DNA from: Cokeromyces recurvatus
Taxonomy: Eukaryota; Mucoromycota; Mucoromycetes; Mucorales; Mucoraceae
DNA length: 64,000 nt
Direction: 5' to 3'
Assembly: GCF_025118155.1 (NCBI RefSeq)
Contig: NW_026251392.1
Span: 930,001 to 994,000, forward strand
Positions 36,355 to 47,552 of this stretch are shown here, piece by piece. Each line of letters begins with the position of its first letter. Position 1 is the first letter of the stretch. Made by a program: the position numbers and the translations under genes. Under the pieces are notes generated by a model that saw only the letters and a program-made list of their open reading frames with translations, did no database searches and was not told the origin of the DNA.

Positions 36355-37045
36355 TCACGTTACACTTGAACTTAAAAAACAAATCTCTCCCTTTCTGTGT
36401 TTTATTAAATAATACATTTTATTTTTCTTTCTGTGATCCGATTGAATGTCGAGAACGCAAAAGACATGAACATGAGGTAATTTACGTACACTTTGAATTT
36501 CAGATGGATTTACAAAATAGACCCATTCATACGATTTACGACCGTAATTTGATTCCAAGGTCTCTTCTATATAATTACGAGCTAATGGAGTCTGTGACCA
36601 AAGCAAGATATGTTGAATCCCTTTATCCACTGAATAAGGAAAGTCATTAGGAAGAATAATGACCTTGGGCCGATATGGATCGATTACTACTTCTGTAGTA
36701 GTAGTAGTATTAACAAATTCTTTTAATTTAGTAGATAATAAGTAACTTTCGATTGAACCATATTTCTCTAAAGTGTCCTTCATCCATTGGTTATATATTG
36801 CTTGTACTTGTTCATTACGATGAATGCATTTTATTTGATTTGAAGCTATATATATATATACATATATATATATCAGAAGAAGAGTTTTTTTTTATTGGTT
36901 GAATTCTATAGAATTGCTTACAAACAAAGTAATATACTTCTTCCCAACTAAAAACTCTTTTTTCTTCGTTTTTAACCTTTTTTGGAACCACAGAAGCAAC
37001 GTCTGCGGTAATAATAGAAGAAGAAGCAACAATATTTGGTGGCAT
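36355..37045 (-). CDS. DUF3605 / N-acetylglucosamine-induced protein 1 (NGI1)-like
   Basis: Two exons, 37045-36922 and 36845-36355, join in frame to 204 residues, the usual size of DUF3605 proteins. Family marks: FSWEEVYYFV near residue 30, a helix ending in QAIYNQWMKDTLEKYGS, the core VIILPNDFPYSVDKGIQHIL followed by LWSQTPL, and a closing WVYFVNPSEIQSVRKLPHVH. The biochemical role of the family is not known; the yeast-form fungal member was named for induction by N-acetylglucosamine. The splice joins a strong GTAAGC donor to an acceptor after an (AT)n stretch. The start is the ATG at 37045; a farther in-frame start would need a TTG. It converges with the DPBB gene. Confidence 0.83.
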
Positions 37046-38837
37046 AATAATCAACAATGTGGAGCAAAAAAAAAAAAAAATAAATAAATAAATAAATAAA
37101 TTAAGATTTATCGAAAATGAAAGAATATTATTAATAAAAAGGGTCTTGCCTTTTTATATATGAATGATTCTTAGTCTAAATAAATAGTTGAGCTATTTGA
37201 TTTGCTCGGATTGAGCGGTTTTATATTGGTTACATTCTGAGTGATAAGCAAAAATTGAATGTAGTAGGTAACTTATCCAATCTATTCTTTTTATTTTGAC
37301 ATAAAAAAGAAAAAAGGATATTTTATGTGTCTTATATATATATTTCCCTTCTCTCTCTCTCTCTCCACAATAATACGTCCAAAAAGAATGAGTCTGAATT
37401 AGTTTAAACAGCAGTAGAAATGCAACAGTTTTGAATAAGATAGATCGTATATCTAAGGGCTCTCTAGTAATTTCTTAACTATTTGCTTCTTGTTTTATGT
37501 ATGTAAAATATTAATTTAAAACAAATTTCCTGATTATCTAATGAAAAAAACATCATCATTTAATTTTTACATAGGATAGAAAAGAGGATTATGTCATCAG
37601 GAGAAAGGGTGGAAAAGAAAACAGCTCAAACGATTATAATTTGATCAAATAGTATGCTTATCAAAAGATATTCAAAGAGAAAGTGATAAGAAAAAGTACA
37701 TTTCCATATGTGCTGTTATTTCAGTAAAATTATTCAAATAATTATGGTATTAGAATTCATACTGTATTCTGGTCCAGACTTTTTTTTTTTTTTTTTTTGT
37801 AACTAATTTCATTATTGACTTACAACGCTCGTTCTTTGAAGACTTAAATTAAAAAAAAAAAAAGTTTGTCCAAGAACTTGGAGATAGCCACTAACTAATA
37901 AGATATAATTGTTATGTAAACCAGTTTACAATCGAGTGACTTGTTACACATACCATAACCAAGATGGTAGACATAGTAGACAATAATCGTAAAAGAATTT
38001 ATGGATTAGGCATTTTTGCATATGAACAATTAAGAAGAATAGCATGCATTAGTTTCAGCTACAATTCATTGTTGATACTCGTTATTATGAATAAGGGCAA
38101 TTTTTAAAGAGTTGTTATTAGAAAAAAAAAAGAAGGAAGAAGGAAAAGTAGATGATATTACAATGCTATCATTAGAGTGTAAGGTATTAAATAAATCTTT
38201 AGAGAAGATAATGTTATATTATTCTTTAACTATTTTATAGGCTATATCATTGTATAATACATATTAAAAAAAATCGTGCTATTGTTTCAAAAGTAAAATT
38301 GATCATGTCCTATCATTTTGAAGTTTAAAACTATCTAATTTCAAACATTTTATCTTTTTTAGGCCCAAAGAAGAAGAATTAATTTAATAAGCGGCGGCTA
38401 AAGAAGCTAAAACTTAATAGTTATTATTCTTCTATTTTTTTAAGCATAATAATACCCCGAAGAAGAAGTCAGTTGTATATCATTTAACTATGATAGTTAT
38501 TGGACTCCAAAAAAAAAGCATTTTAGTTGAAGTCATTCATAATAAAAAAAAACTTTAAATTAATTTAGTTAAATAATATACAGCTATGCAATATTTAAAA
38601 AAATATTTAAAAAAAAAAGATAAGAGGAATAAATTCTACTTTTATTATACTATTCTCTTTTTATATTACAATAGCAGTTTTATTAGTAATAATCCCTTAT
38701 TATTCGAATTTTAAAATACAAAAATATTTAAAACCAGTGAATTTCTTCCCCTGTTTTTTATTTTATTTTATTATTTCATTTCATTTCATTTTTTTATTTT
38801 ATTTTTTACAAGATTCACTAATTGGAAAAAAAAAAGA
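37046..38837. other. gene-free stretch of about 1.8 kb
   Basis: AT-rich sequence with promoters of the two flanking divergent genes at its ends. I see no open frame of protein-like composition. Confidence 0.55.
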
Positions 38838-39722
38838 ATGATGAGATTGCAACAAGAAGAATGTTCATTAATAGAAGAAACTGATACGGGAGGTTTATAT
38901 GAGTGTAATATTTGGTAAGAATTATTGTGGTGATACAAATCGCATGATAACAATGATAAAGAGCTAATAATGCTTATTTAGTTTTGATACAGCCACATAT
39001 CCTGTTTTAACTTTTTGTGGACATTTATATTGGTAAGTAGTAGAATGGGGTACATACATATTACGATTTAAAGGGGATGGAAAAAAAGTAATAATAAAAA
39101 GAATTATAATTAGCTGGCCTTGTTTAGCTTTTTGGATTAAAACATTAAAAGTTCAAGAGCAAAAAGTGACTTGTCCGGTCTGTAAAAGGGAATGTGATGA
39201 TACGAAAGAAATTATACCTATCTATGGTCGAGGAGAAGAAGAATCAGAACAAGAAAAGTAATAACAAAAAAAAAAGTTGTTTATTATTGCAATAGCAGTA
39301 ACATCATGTACTTGAATTATTATTATTAGAAATATAAATATGATTTCGTTACCGAATCGCCCCAAAGGACAAAGACCGAAAGTTATAACCTACGCCACAT
39401 ATAATAGAAGCCATTATAATCATAATGAAGAATTTGGAGAAATTTTTACAGAATTTAGAATTGGTTCAAGAAATATTATCATTGTTTTATCATCAAGTGA
39501 ACATCGTATTTTACCTACATTTAGATTAATTCATGTAAGTTTATTTCATTAGTAGCACTGATATCTATTTATTTATGACGACGAAAATCATTTTAATAGT
39601 CACAGTATTATCAAGAAACCTCTTCTTCCTCGATATGCATTGAAACAGGAAAAATGGGGTTTATATTTCGTCTCACATTATTGATAATTTCTCTTTATGT
39701 AATTGTGATGCTTTTTTACTAA
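38838..39722 (+). CDS. RING-finger E3 ubiquitin ligase, RNF5/RNF185 type, tail-anchored
   Basis: Membrane-bound ubiquitin ligase of the type that serves ER-associated degradation. Five exons, 38838-38914, 38982-39032, 39114-39257, 39330-39534 and 39600-39722, join in frame to 199 residues, close to RNF5 and RNF185. The C3HC4 RING is complete: Cys23, Cys26, Cys38, His40, Cys43, Cys46, Cys63 and Cys66 (CNICFDTATYPVLTFCGHLY, then CWPCLAFW, then TCPVC). The family-specific ending of the RING region IIPIYGRG is followed by PNRPKGQRP. The last exon encodes a hydrophobic segment (GFIFRLTLLIISLYVIVMLF) that is a C-terminal membrane anchor, as in RNF5. A second ATG follows the first directly. Confidence 0.92.
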
Positions 39723-40047
39723 TTATACACTCCGCATTATTTATTACTGTTATTTATTATTTGCTGTAAATATTATTATGTAAGGAAAAAAAAACTCAGT
39801 ATTGGTTGTTAATAAACAATAATGAAGAAGAAGAAAAAATTGTATAATAATAATTAATATATTATTAAGAAGAAATATTTGAACTTTTCTTATTTACTTT
39901 TATATTTTTATTATCCAGTTTTTGTTTCCTTGTTTGCTGAGTATGAACTACAAGAGTTATACGAAAATCATTAAATACATAAAGGGTCCTAAGGCAAAAA
40001 AAAAGGTTTATGTGACTGTTATCCTCTTTATCTTAAAATGCATATTA
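39723..40047. other. short gene-free stretch before the inverted-arm element
   Basis: Holds the 3' UTR of the RING gene and AT-rich sequence up to the TA dinucleotide at the element border. Nothing else recognised. Confidence 0.6.
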
Positions 40048-40049
40048 TA

Positions 40050-40681
40050 CACCTTTTCCAAAAATTATTCGTACACGTTGAAAAAAAATAAAAAATCAAG
40101 CAAGAAAAAAAAAAAAAACTCAAACACAGACAGAATAAAATTTTAAGCATATTTTTTTTTTTTTTTTTATTGGTGCATTTTTTTTTTTTATTGAACCAAA
40201 TGTACGAAATCTGTCAAGCTATTAAAGTGACTTACGTTCTAAGCAATCATCAAACTTTCGTATCGAATACCTACAGAACCCTTCCAGATCACTCTGAAGC
40301 ATATTATTGCATGTATCTCTTATACGACTAGTAAGAGTTTCGCTTTCTAAAAATGGCTCCCTTTTTAGCTTGTTTTTACAAACGGACTAAGCTTGTTCGA
40401 TTGGATCCAGTTCAGAGAGGGGAGGAGGAGGGGGGGGGAAGTAAGCAGGTAAATACAAACAAAAGTAGCCATGATTCTCGATATAATGTCTTATATCTGG
40501 GTGCTTATGAATCGGTACATTATCCATAACAAGATAGTGTTCTTTAAATTCTTTATACCGATCCATAATATCAAGAGTACGAGCGATGAAGTTGAAGTAG
40601 TAGCCTGTAACTGTGCCAACTGAACTGGTATTTTCTTTCTTCTTTTTTTCTTTCTTTCTTTCTTTCTTTCTTTTTTTTTTT
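40050..40681 (-). repeat. left inverted arm
   Basis: Minus-oriented copy of the right arm. It carries the outer tip, homopolymer-rich subterminal sequence, the DDE C-terminal relic and the (CTTT)n tract. It abuts the 3' end of the LINE fragment. Confidence 0.85.
40222..40622 (-). pseudogene. C-terminal half of an IS630/Tc1-type DDE transposase (left copy)
   Basis: Reading the minus strand from about 40622: SVGTVTGYYFNF, then HYLVMDNVPIHKHPDI with the second catalytic Asp, then YLPAY, a C-tract coding PPPPPP, and ELDPIEQA with the catalytic Glu. The Trp expected after EQ is lost and a TAG follows. The frame then resumes as SVCKNKLKREPF and ends with CLERKSL. The first catalytic Asp region is absent. 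The same defects occur in the right copy, so the damage predates the duplication of the arms. Confidence 0.85.
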
Positions 40682-42230
40682 GTAAAATGCAAATGTGAGT
40701 GTAGTTGAGAAGAGAGAACCTAGGAGGTTCAGTCTAAGTTGATAAAAGGAAGGGGAATATGAGAAATACAATGAGAGACAAGAAACTCTTGACGTGTTCT
40801 GAGAATTTTTTTTTTGTTAGTAAAGTGATGACCGACTCAACAGTAAAAGGAGTATCATTGAATACAGAAGACCAGTGAGATATCCATATAGCTTCAAGTG
40901 TAGAGGCTATAGCATGTATTTCAGTCTTGGTATCTTCTTTGGAGTTGATTTTGAGGGTAGTAAGGGTTAGCTGGATAACTGAAGAAGAAACTTGAGGTAC
41001 GGAGGGATCGACATACTTGTGCCAAACAAATTGCCATATTGGGAGTTTTAGAGGACAGTTGAATATAAAGTGGTCAAGTGTGTCGGTGTTAATGATACAG
41101 AGAGGACAAAGAGAAGTAGTGAAATAATCAGAAATCAAGCGATTGAGCAAAAATTTGTATGGAAGTTTGCCATGTAGATATCAATACCAGATATTCCGAC
41201 ACGAGTGAGACAAAGGTAAATCCCAAAATTTTGTCCAAGATATCGTCGGCATATGCTATTAATTTGACTGGAGATGGTGGTGATATCGAAAGTGTAGACA
41301 GAGGAGATGAAGGTAATGAGAAGCCAAGAAGTTGCTGCTTTTGTTGGATAAGTCGTAAAAGAGGTTCAAATGCTAAATTGAAAAGAATGGGGCTCAGAGG
41401 ATCACCTTATTCTAATCCACATTGTTGAGCGATACAACGAGTGAGGAAGCCATTGACATTTATTTGAAGGCTGTTTCCAAAAAAAACAGACGATCAATAC
41501 AATCAACAAGAGTACGAGGATACCCAAAACGGAGAAGTACGGCATGAAGATAAGCGGGGTGAATCCTATCATATGCCTTTTCTTGATCAAATAACAATCC
41601 AATGGCAGTAGAACGAGAATCCGAGGCATGTTCCATTATCAACGACATAAGAAGTCCATTATCTGCGATAAAACGACCACGAACAAAACCTGTTTGGTAA
41701 AGATTGATTAAAGTAGAAGCGGTGTCAATCATACGAGCAGTAAGGATTCTGGTGAATACTTTGGCATCGGTGTTGATAAGTGATATGGGGCGGTCGTTCT
41801 TGAGGTCGTCAAGAGGAGGTTTTTTTTTTGGGAGTAATGAGACACAAGACTGTAGCCAAGTATCAGGAATACCTGCAGCCGACAATGCATTGTTATAAAC
41901 TGCCAAAGCAATTTCACGGCATTGAGGATGTTTGATGATGAGTTGGACAATTTCATATGGAAGCCCATCCTTACCAGGGGAAGACTTTCTGGGTGTGCGA
42001 GAAAAAGCATCAAGCAGGTCATCATAATAGATGGGAGATATGACGGATTCAGCAGCATTAGGAGATAACCTCAGGGATTCTGGAAGTGCATCGAGGATTG
42101 TGTCGATAGCCGTTTGGTCAAGATCATCAGGGGAGTATAAGTTTTGATAAAATTCAGCCGCTGTGTCTAACATTTCTTCTTTAGAGGAACATAGATTTGA
42201 AGTTGAACGGTGAATTAGCGGAGGTATCAG
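40682..42230 (-). pseudogene. LINE (non-LTR retrotransposon) reverse transcriptase fragment
   Basis: On the minus strand from 42230 the frame gives SSPGKDGLPYEI, RPISLINTDAKVFTRIL, QTGFVRGRFIADN and GLLFDQEKAYDRI, the ordered blocks of a non-LTR reverse transcriptase, with the first catalytic Asp. After a frameshift near 41470 come GDPLSPILFNLAFEPLL and AYADDI (about 41246-41260), the catalytic YADD. At 41150-40734 follows a C-terminal CPLC, His, Cys zinc-knuckle region (TLDHFIFNCPLKLPIW). The 5' part (endonuclease) is missing, and frameshifts and stops make it dead. The 3' end runs into A(n)(GAAA)n, which looks like its original tail. Confidence 0.88.
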
Positions 42231-43065
42231 TGTTGTGTATATAATGATGTATTACATAATATCTTATAATATACAAATCAGAGTCATGAAGGGCCGAATG
42301 ATATTATAGTTATTAGTTATACACTTTATGCATACAATATTATTTGATTTCAGTTTATAAGACATTCTTGTGATGAGAAAAATAATATTATAATAAATAC
42401 TAACTCTACGAAATAATGATAAGAAAAACATAGTCTAAGGAGTTATTAATGATAAAGATATATGAATTATAGATTTTACCTATTAGTTATATATACACAT
42501 TATTATTATAGTATTGTCTAATATACTAATTTATAAATATAATCACATACTATCTATGAGAACTCTATTCTAATTGAATACACTATATAATATAATGAAA
42601 TTCATTCAAGTAGTACATTGAGGAATGAATATAATACAAAGAAGCTGGTTAGAATATAAATCTAAATGTCAAAAGTGTCGTTCCTATATCATTCACAAGT
42701 ATGAACAAACGAGATTTCATTATTTTATTTCAAGAAAAATAACCGGCTAGATCAAGCACCAATAATTTAATATTTATTAGAGTTAACTGAGATTAATTCT
42801 CAGTCAGGGCAAAGACTAGAGCTCTAACACAATAACTTTAATTATTCTATGGGAAAATATTCTTCTTTCAAGATATCTGCACTCTGTTCCTGTCGCGAAG
42901 TAACTCGTTCTCTACAAGATATAAATAAGGATCCATTTTGCACTCATCTTTTGAAAATTCAGTTTTTTAAGCCTTATTTTTAAATTTTATTGATAATAAA
43001 AGTTTTATACAAAGTTTTCACAGATTTATTCTGTCTATTCTTTTGTTATCTTTGTCTTATCAACA
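42231..43065 (+). mobile_element. probable solo LTR (835 bp)
   Basis: A segment that begins TGTTG and ends CAACA, the inverted ends typical of LTRs. It starts exactly where the LINE reading frame stops and ends just before the transposase N-terminal half. A TATA-like ATATAAATAAGG lies at about 42918-42929 and a polyadenylation-like AATAAAAG near 42996. No matching second LTR is in the window and the flanking five bases are not identical (ATCAG, AATAG), so this is provisional. Confidence 0.45.
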
Positions 43066-43084
43066 AATAGTGTAAAATAAATTA

Positions 43085-43656
43085 ATTTATACATGAAGAT
43101 GGAAGAGGCAACTATTTCAATAAAGAAGGAAATGAAGTTAGAGTACTTCAGATGGAGATTGATGATCCTGATTACCCTATTACAGATGTTGTAAGTTATG
43201 GGGAATATTTAGCCTTGAAGCCTCCTGAGAAACCTCATAAGGCTGACAAAGTTGTGTCGAAAGAGAGAAGAAAAAAAAGTCTGGTAATGAGGAGCCGGAC
43301 GTGAAAAAGAAAACATATCGAAACTACAAAAAGGAAGAAATGGACTATTTCTTCTTTCTCGTGGACACAAAAGGGTATGTCTATTTGTGGAGCAGCTAAA
43401 CAAATAAGTGTTCCCGCTAGTACAGCTGCTTTATGGTATAGAAAAAGTCTTGAAGATCCAGATGAACTAGTCGTCAAAAGAAAGCCCAGAAGTGGAAGGC
43501 TTGTGGAAAGACCTCCTACCTTAAATGATGATCATCACGAGTACCTCATCAGTTTGGTTGATGAGGATGATTCAGGCATAATCCTGGATCAATGGATGAA
43601 TAGATTGACCAAAGACTTTGAAGGGCTTGAGATAAAAAAAAAATAAAAATAAAAAA

Positions 43657-43688
<32 letters not shown>

Positions 43689-44115
43689 AAAAAAGAAGAA
43701 AGAAAATACCAGTTCAGTTGGCACAGTTACAGGCTACTACTTCAACTTCATCGCTCGTACTCTTGATATTATGGATCGGTATAAAGAATTTAAAGAACAC
43801 TATCTTGTTATGGATAATGTACCGATTCATAAGCACCCAGATATAAGACATTATATCGAGAATCATGGCTACTTTTGTTTGTATTTACCTGCTTACTTCC
43901 CCCCCCCTCCTCCTCCCCTCTCTGAACTGGATCCAATCGAACAAGCTTAGTCCGTTTGTAAAAACAAGCTAAAAAGGGAGCCATTTTTAGAAAGCGAAAC
44001 TCTTACTAGTCGTATAAGAGATACATGCAATAATATGCTTCAGAGTGATCTGGAAGGGTTCTGTAGGTATTCGATACGAAAGTTTGATGATTGCTTAGAA
44101 CGTAAGTCACTTTAA
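43085..44115 (+). pseudogene. IS630/Tc1-type DDE transposase with internal deletion (right copy)
   Basis: The N-terminal half starts near 43093 (HEDGRGNYFNKEGNEV) and shows the same opening pattern as the transposase at 62 kb (YEDGQGRMIDEQGN). A frameshift in an A8 run near 43275 separates it from the helix-turn-helix part (ICGAAKQISVPASTAALWYR, then RKPRSGRLVERPPTLNDDHH). After about 43640 the sequence runs into A-rich and (GAAA)n DNA where the first catalytic Asp should be. The DDE C-terminal half then follows inside the right arm (MDNVPIH, ELDPIEQ, then the TAG). The gene therefore has two breaks and one deletion and cannot make an active enzyme. Confidence 0.8.
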
Positions 44116-44287
44116 TAGCTTGACAGATTTCGTACATTTGGTTCAATAAAAAAAAAAAATGCACCAATAAAAAAAAAAAAAAAAATATGCTTAAAATTTT
44201 ATTCTGTCTGTGTTTGAGTTTTTTTTTTTTTTCTTGCTTGATTTTTTATTTTTTTTCAACGTGTACGAATAATTTTTGGAAAAGGTG
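43651..44287 (+). repeat. right inverted arm
   Basis: Plus-oriented copy of the left arm, with eight GAAA units at its inner end and the outer tip GGAAAAGGTG next to TA at 44288. Confidence 0.85.
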
Positions 44288-44289
44288 TA

Positions 44290-44804
44290 ATACACATGCA
44301 TGCAGAAACATGCCTCCTTAACAGTAAAAAAAATTATTAAAATTGTGTATATATAATTATTAAAAAGAAATAGATGGCATGTAAATATATATGTATATAA
44401 AAGAGAGGAAGAAGATTTTTGTTTTGTTTTGTACTTATTTCATGCTATAAATACCGAGAAAGTTTTTTTTTTCTTTTGGTTATAAAAAGAAAAGGAAAGT
44501 GATGTGTAGTGTAGTGTAAAGATACAAAAATGCCAAATGAATAAATATATGTATGTGTGTGTGTGTGTGCGATTGAGTGAGTGAGTATATAAAGAATGAA
44601 TATATATATTATATATATAGTCCAAAGAAGGATGGTAAAAATACGAGTATATAAGGAAAGGATATATGTAAGTAAAAAAAAAAGAATAAATAAGATTACT
44701 CTATAATAAAAAAGAGAGAGTGAAGGGTAAAAGAGTATATATATATATTTGTATATATATTTGAGAGTGTGTGTGCTGTGGGGTATGTATGGGGTATCCT
44801 ATTA
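44290..44804. other. gene-free stretch between the element and the PUF gene
   Basis: 3' side of the PUF gene. It contains a (GT)n tract near 44553-44570 and several (AT)n stretches. No exon seen. Confidence 0.6.
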
Positions 44805-47511
44805 TTATTGGGTTTTTTCTTCATGAGAGTCATTGTTGCTTTGTTTCAAAGTAGAAGAATTGGATGCTATCGTAGCAGCGGCAGCGGCAGCAGCGGCAGC
44901 ATAAAAGTTAGCTACCATCGTTGCCGTTGTTTTATCTTCCCCGTCATTCATATCCTCGTTTTGTAGCATGTATTTTGCATGTAAAGCTGCTGCTAAACTT
45001 GGACTAATTGAAAATTGAGTAGGAACACCTAAGCTGGCCCCAGGAGCAGAATCAACCATGACCATATTAATCTCTTCTACTAATCTCTTATAACCCTGTA
45101 TGTGTTGAAGCTTCAGCTTTGTCAAATAATATTTGACACGTTCTGCAATACGCTGTCTTTCACGTAATTCAATATAAGAACTTGAAAGGATCTTTTGAAT
45201 AAGGTTGACACCATGCACTTGATCATGAAGAACATCATCAATTAGGGATGGTACTTCCTGTTGAGAGGACGCTGAGAAGAAGAGAGCATCAAGAATCAAG
45301 GCTCTTGCTTCTGGTTCCTGACGTTGGTTGATAAGTTTAAGAATGGTTAAGGAAGCCAATTTATGAATACATAACTTGTTTAAATGAGGTAGAAGACGTG
45401 GAGCCAAGACACGATAACGACCAGGGATACCGGAGGTATCCAAAAACCAAATAAGTAAAAGTGCCCCATTTGCATTGGTAGCTAAAAGTAAGGCATGTTG
45501 TACAAATGCAGCAGCTATATATTTCTAGTAGTTAACAGTTAGGTTAGTATAAGTCAGTGAAAAAAAAAGGAAGCACAATACAGAGTTATTTACCTGTTGT
45601 CTCTTTGTCACATGAGGACTTTCTAAGGTAGCGCGAACTGCTCGTGCACCAAATCGACCCTGAGCGATCTCCCAACAGGAGTCAACAATTGCATCAAAGA
45701 TAAATTGATTTCTATGAGGACCTAGACCCAAACAACATTGAACAACGTAATTACCAAATTGATCTAATAATAAGGCGGGTACATAAGGTTTAATATGATT
45801 ACAGAGTAACGTAGTTTGAGAAGGTAAAAGTAAAAGTCGAGTGGTTTCAATAATCTTTTGTGCTGCCCATGTTCCATTTTTGTGGACACCAATAGAGGCT
45901 AAATAAGGAGCCACTTGTTCTAACATAAGAGATTTAGTTGTTTCTGAACATTTCTCGAATAAACGTTGAATGATGGTATTGCCAATATAATCTATACATA
46001 CGAATAGATAGATACTTGAATATATAAAACACATATACCTATTTTTTATATAAAGACATTGACAACTTACCACTGCAGAGTTCAACTATTTCGTCAAGAC
46101 ATTCAAGTGCAATCACTTCTAATTCTTTCACCGTAATACTTCCAGTATCTAGCCTTTTTCGAATATCTCTTAAACGAGAAATATCCACTTTTCTTGATTG
46201 ACCTAATTCAGGCGCTGCAGGAATAGAATGATAATATTTTTGAGGCAAATGAAGTGCTACAATAAATATTAAATAAATAAAAATAAACAAACAAATGAAT
46301 AAATAAACAAAGTTTTAATAAATTTACCGTCAAAAGTCGGACCATCCGAATCATCTTCACCAAACTCTTGCATAATCAACTTACGCTCAGCTACAATAGC
46401 AGTAATGACACTATTAGAGTTATTGCCCATCATTTGCTCCATCATATAAACCATCCATTGTTGCTGTTGTTGGTCTTCCATTGTCATTGATGAAGACCAT
46501 GAATGAAAATAGTTTTCCATTTGTTGTTGTTGTTGTTGTTGTACGACATCAACACTTGTTGTTGAATGTTGTAAATCATCTGCTACATTATTATTTTTAG
46601 AAGATAAAAGAGTTGATTTATGAGTAGCAGGTGTGATAGTAGGGGAGGGAGGTACTTTAGCAAAGCCAATCTTAACTAAGCCAGTACCTGGCCCCATAAT
46701 TTCTTTATTATGAAGTGACTTCTTTGCCCGAATGGCATCTTCTTGATGAATAAAGTTGATAAAGCCACAATTTTTATGACTCAAAACACGGATAGATTCA
46801 ATCATACCAAAAGAGGCAAAGATAGATCCTAATGATGCTTGTGTTGTATTTATCGGAATATTCCCCACCCCTATAAGAAGAAGTTAGTAAAAAAAAAAAA
46901 AAAAAAGATTGTATTTTAATAACTTGCATAAAGCTCTAGTGGGTCCCTGTGTTGTATCATATGTTGCAATAGGTGACTGAAAGATATGCTGTTGTTGCGG
47001 TGTTTCTGATGTCAGCTTTCCGAAACCAACTTTGACAGGATAGTTTGAATGTGAAAAAAGACGACAAAATAATTTATTGATGACGATATCTTTTGCTCTT
47101 ATAGCATCCTCAACTGTAACGAAATTTATAAAAGCACAATCACGATCTGGTAAGAGTCGAATACTTTCAACGACACCAAATTGTGAAAAGAGAGCATTCA
47201 ACTCAATTGATGTTTGACTAGTGATATCATATAACTGACCAAGCCATAAAGAACGCGTGGGAGTTTGTAAGAGTGAAGTCGTTGTGTCTATATTTTCAAT
47301 GATATCTATATTGTTCATTTGTCGTTCATAAGATGACGATGATGGGCTTTCTCCTTTGAATGAATCCTATATATTTGTATAAAAAAAAAAGGTATTTATA
47401 GTTAGATATTACAAAGAAGGGGGAGGAGGAGGAGGAGATAAAAAATTTGAAGGAGAAAGAAGAAGAGGAGGAGAGAGATAAATAAAAACATTAAAACTCA
47501 TTTTAGAGTAG

Positions 47512-47552
<41 letters not shown>

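Larger units (their letters stand above)
40050..44287. mobile_element. composite DDE-transposon block with identical long inverted arms
   Basis: The left arm (40050 to about 40681) and right arm (about 43651-44287) are inverted copies of each other. By direct reading they agree base for base over about 0.62 kb, even in the lengths of four homopolymers (A14, T17, T12, G9). They differ only in a (GAAA)n tract (6 versus 8 units) at the inner end. Both outer ends begin CACCTTTTCCAAAAATTATT and are preceded by TA (40048-40049 and 44288-44289), the target of Tc1/mariner/IS630 elements. Inside lie a LINE fragment, an LTR-like segment and a transposase 5' half. No complete transposase exists, so mobility would need help in trans. 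Confidence 0.75.
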
